Source: Oceanobacillus rekensis
GTDB taxonomy: Bacteria; Bacillota; Bacilli; Bacillales; Amphibacillaceae
DNA length: 64,000 bases
Reading direction: 5' to 3'
Assembly (NCBI RefSeq): GCF_002153375.1
Contig: NZ_MTBQ01000003.1
Coordinates: 496,001-560,000 of the forward strand
The position numbers and the translations under genes were made by a program. A model generated the notes under the pieces. The model saw nothing but the letters and a program-made list of their open reading frames with translations. It did not search any database and was not told the origin of the DNA. Below, piece after piece: positions 62,273 through 64,000 of this stretch. The stretch's first letter is position 1; each line of letters begins with the position of its first letter.

Positions 62273-64000
62273 TTATTGATATTCTGCAACAAATTTATTA
62301 TCCTTATCCTTGATATATTCTTGCAGCGATAACGATTCTGTTTCATTAATATCACTATTATACCAATCCATTACAGCCTCAAGTGTCTCTAAACTTGTGA
62401 AATACGGTACCTGATATCGAACAGATAATTCACGTATATAAAAACCGATTTTCTCTCTTTCCCTACCTTGGTTTGGAATGTTGAGAACAATATGTGGTGT
62501 TTCTTGTTGCCAATGTTCCAGTAAGTCACCTTTATTTTTCAACATAGCAGTTGTCTGAATTCCATGTTGCTGCAAATACGCAGCAGTCCCTGCAGTAGCG
62601 GTAATGATTGCACCTGACTCTGAAAAAGAACGGATTAGTTTTATACTTTCACTTTTTAACCGATCAGAAATCGACACAAACACTTGTATTGGTTTTGCTG
62701 AGCTTGTCGTATTAATATTTAGGGGTGATGCTTTCTTCATCGCTTCTTGTTTATTAAAAGCCATTCCAATAATCTCACCGGTGGATTTCATTTCAGGCCC
62801 GAGAACATGATCCACACCTTTTAGTTTGCTTGCTGAGAATATGGGTGCTTTCACCGTGTAATATGCTGGTTCTTCCACTAACCCATCTTCATTGCTTAGT
62901 GCATGTAATGGTGTACCTAACTGTGTTTTCACCGCCCATTCAATCATTGGGATACCAGTTACTTTACTCATAATTGGTACGGTTCTAGAAGAACGTGGGT
63001 TGACCTCTAGCACATAAATGATATTTTCGTGGATAACGAATTGAATGTTCATTATTCCGATGATCGGCAAATTACTGCTGATTTTATGTGCAATTTGGAC
63101 AATGCTATTTTTCTGCTCTTCTTCCAAAGTAATTGGTGGGAAGATACTCATGCTATCTCCGGAATGAACGCCAGCTTTTTCAATATGTTCGAAAATACCA
63201 GGAACGATAATTTGTTTCCCATCGCTGATTACATCAATCTCACACTCTAATCCAGGAAGATATTGGTCAATTAAGAGTGGCCAGCAACGGTCATTGGTAT
63301 CTTTTTGGATTCTGTTAACATAATGATTCAGTTCCATTTCGTTATAGCAAATAAACATGGACTGACCACCAATAACGTAGGACGGACGGATTAATACCGG
63401 AAATCCAAGTTCATTAACCAATGTTGGCAATTCCTCAGATTGATGTACAATATATCCAGTGATATGAGGAATATGCAATTGATTTAAAAACTCATAAAAT
63501 TGCTCACGGTCCTCCATTTGGTCAATATGTTCCGGAGTTGTACCGAGAACACGGATACCTTCATCCTTTAAGTCACTTGCGAGATTAATCGCCGTTTGAC
63601 CACCGAATTGGATCAGAACACCTGCAACATTTTCTTTCTCGATTACTGCCAAAACATCTTCCAATGCCAAAGGTTCAAAGTATAGACGATCCGCTACAGA
63701 GTAATCCGTACTGACTGTTTCAGGATTATTATTAATAATGACTGCTTCATAGCCACTTTTTTTGAGTGCTAAAGCAGCATGGACAGAACAATAATCAAAC
63801 TCAACTCCTTGACCAATCCGAATTGGGCCTGAGCCAAGAACAAGAATCTTTTTCGGGTTCATATTCGTAACTACTTTATCTTCCCCATGCCATGTGGAAT
63901 AATAATAGGAATTTACCGCGTCAAATTCTCCAGCACATGTATCAACTAATTTATAGGATGGGATGATTGCATTTTCTTTATATGATCCTCTTAGTTTTTT
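62273..64000 (-). CDS. carB: Carbamoyl-phosphate synthase large subunit, C-terminal part, cut by window edge
   Basis: Reading continues in frame past the Met at 63862 to the window edge, so the visible 575 residues are the C-terminal half. KLVDTCAGEFDAVNSYYYST and KKILVLGSGPIRIGQGVEFD start the second synthetase unit; VLEVNPRSSRTVP and GPEMKSTGE follow, then an MGS-like allosteric domain. It makes carbamoyl phosphate for arginine and pyrimidines. The divergent C-terminal domain suggests the arginine-type CarB rather than PyrAB, but this is tentative. Confidence 0.92.
   Translation of the reverse strand, partial: KKLRGSYKENAIIPSYKLVDTCAGEFDAVNSYYYSTWHGEDKVVTNMNPKKILVLGSGPIRIGQGVEFDYCSVHAALALKKSGYEAVIINNNPETVSTDYSVADRLYFEPLALEDVLAVIEKENVAGVLIQFGGQTAINLASDLKDEGIRVLGTTPEHIDQMEDREQFYEFLNQLHIPHITGYIVHQSEELPTLVNELGFPVLIRPSYVIGGQSMFICYNEMELNHYVNRIQKDTNDRCWPLLIDQYLPGLECEIDVISDGKQIIVPGIFEHIEKAGVHSGDSMSIFPPITLEEEQKNSIVQIAHKISSNLPIIGIMNIQFVIHENIIYVLEVNPRSSRTVPIMSKVTGIPMIEWAVKTQLGTPLHALSNEDGLVEEPAYYTVKAPIFSASKLKGVDHVLGPEMKSTGEIIGMAFNKQEAMKKASPLNINTTSSAKPIQVFVSISDRLKSESIKLIRSFSESGAIITATAGTAAYLQQHGIQTTAMLKNKGDLLEHWQQETPHIVLNIPNQGREREKIGFYIRELSVRYQVPYFTSLETLEAVMDWYNSDINETESLSLQEYIKDKDNKFVAEYQ

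Noticed and set aside
62273-63862. Free-standing 529-residue protein starting at 63862
   Set aside because: The frame continues upstream to the window edge with clear CarB sequence, so the Met at 63862 is internal.

Overview
The window looks like a chromosomal segment of a low-GC, endospore-forming member of the Bacillaceae, probably close to Oceanobacillus, Virgibacillus or Lentibacillus. Gene content and order echo the yha/yhe/yhb region of Bacillus subtilis: yhaH, yhaI, prsA, yhaL-yhaM-yhaN-yhaO, yhaP-yhaQ, yhzD, yheA, then yhdB, trmL, yhbB and queG. Sporulation and germination genes (an alpha/beta-type SASP, YhaL, a YjcZ-type peptide, a YhcN/YlaJ-type lipoprotein, a gerA-type operon) support a spore former. 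No prophage, CRISPR array or transposase gene is visible. The genus is an inference from style and synteny.

Layout. 1-9 kb: YhaH (cut by the window edge), YhaI, a DUF3267-like protein, the PrsA foldase, YhaL, and the yhaO-yhaN-yhaM nuclease/ATPase operon. 9-14 kb: a stand-alone homologue of UDP-sulfoquinovose synthase (SQD1), then a copper module (csoR-copA-copZ with a divergent Csp3-type copper-storage protein). 14-24 kb: a NatAB-like ABC exporter, YheA, a PucR-type regulator beside msmX, a SASP, fumarase, a zinc-phospholipase-C-like protein and a UMF1-type MFS carrier. 24-35 kb: an IDEAL-domain protein, a CDF exporter with a manganese-type metal signature, AzlCD, a T-box-controlled NhaC-family carrier, a cobalamin-binding-like protein, methionine aminopeptidase, an SDR, an M20 dipeptidase and luxS. 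35-47 kb: spore lipoprotein, sigI-rsgI, a PRC-barrel protein, an HtrA-like protease without PDZ, an ABC-exporter relic, a beta-carbonic anhydrase and a gerA operon. 46-64 kb: murG, a MATE exporter, nupC, odhAB, trmL, yhbB, queG with an ABC-class ATPase, tRNA-Gly, D-amino acid aminotransferase, a flaR relic and the 3' part of carB.

The most striking non-genic structure is a dense interspersed repeat (family A). There are eight substantial copies plus two remnants in 64 kb. Complete copies are about 450 bp and consist of nested imperfect palindromes. Most copies lie directly behind an intrinsic terminator or gene 3' end. Two share an internal deletion joined at a short sequence present in both halves, and two carry an extra segment of roughly 60 bp. 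A second, smaller repeat (family B, about 90 bp, with a central hairpin) occurs three times, and two copies appear to supply the stop codons of neighbouring genes. Neither family encodes a protein. I do not recognise either as a named element, although sequences resembling family A are common between genes in Bacillaceae.

Several genes use TTG or GTG starts (yhaI, yhaM, yhaN, yhaQ, msmX, fumC, trmL, nupC, odhB, gerAB). Strong ribosome binding sites were used to correct starts where the longest reading frame begins too early.
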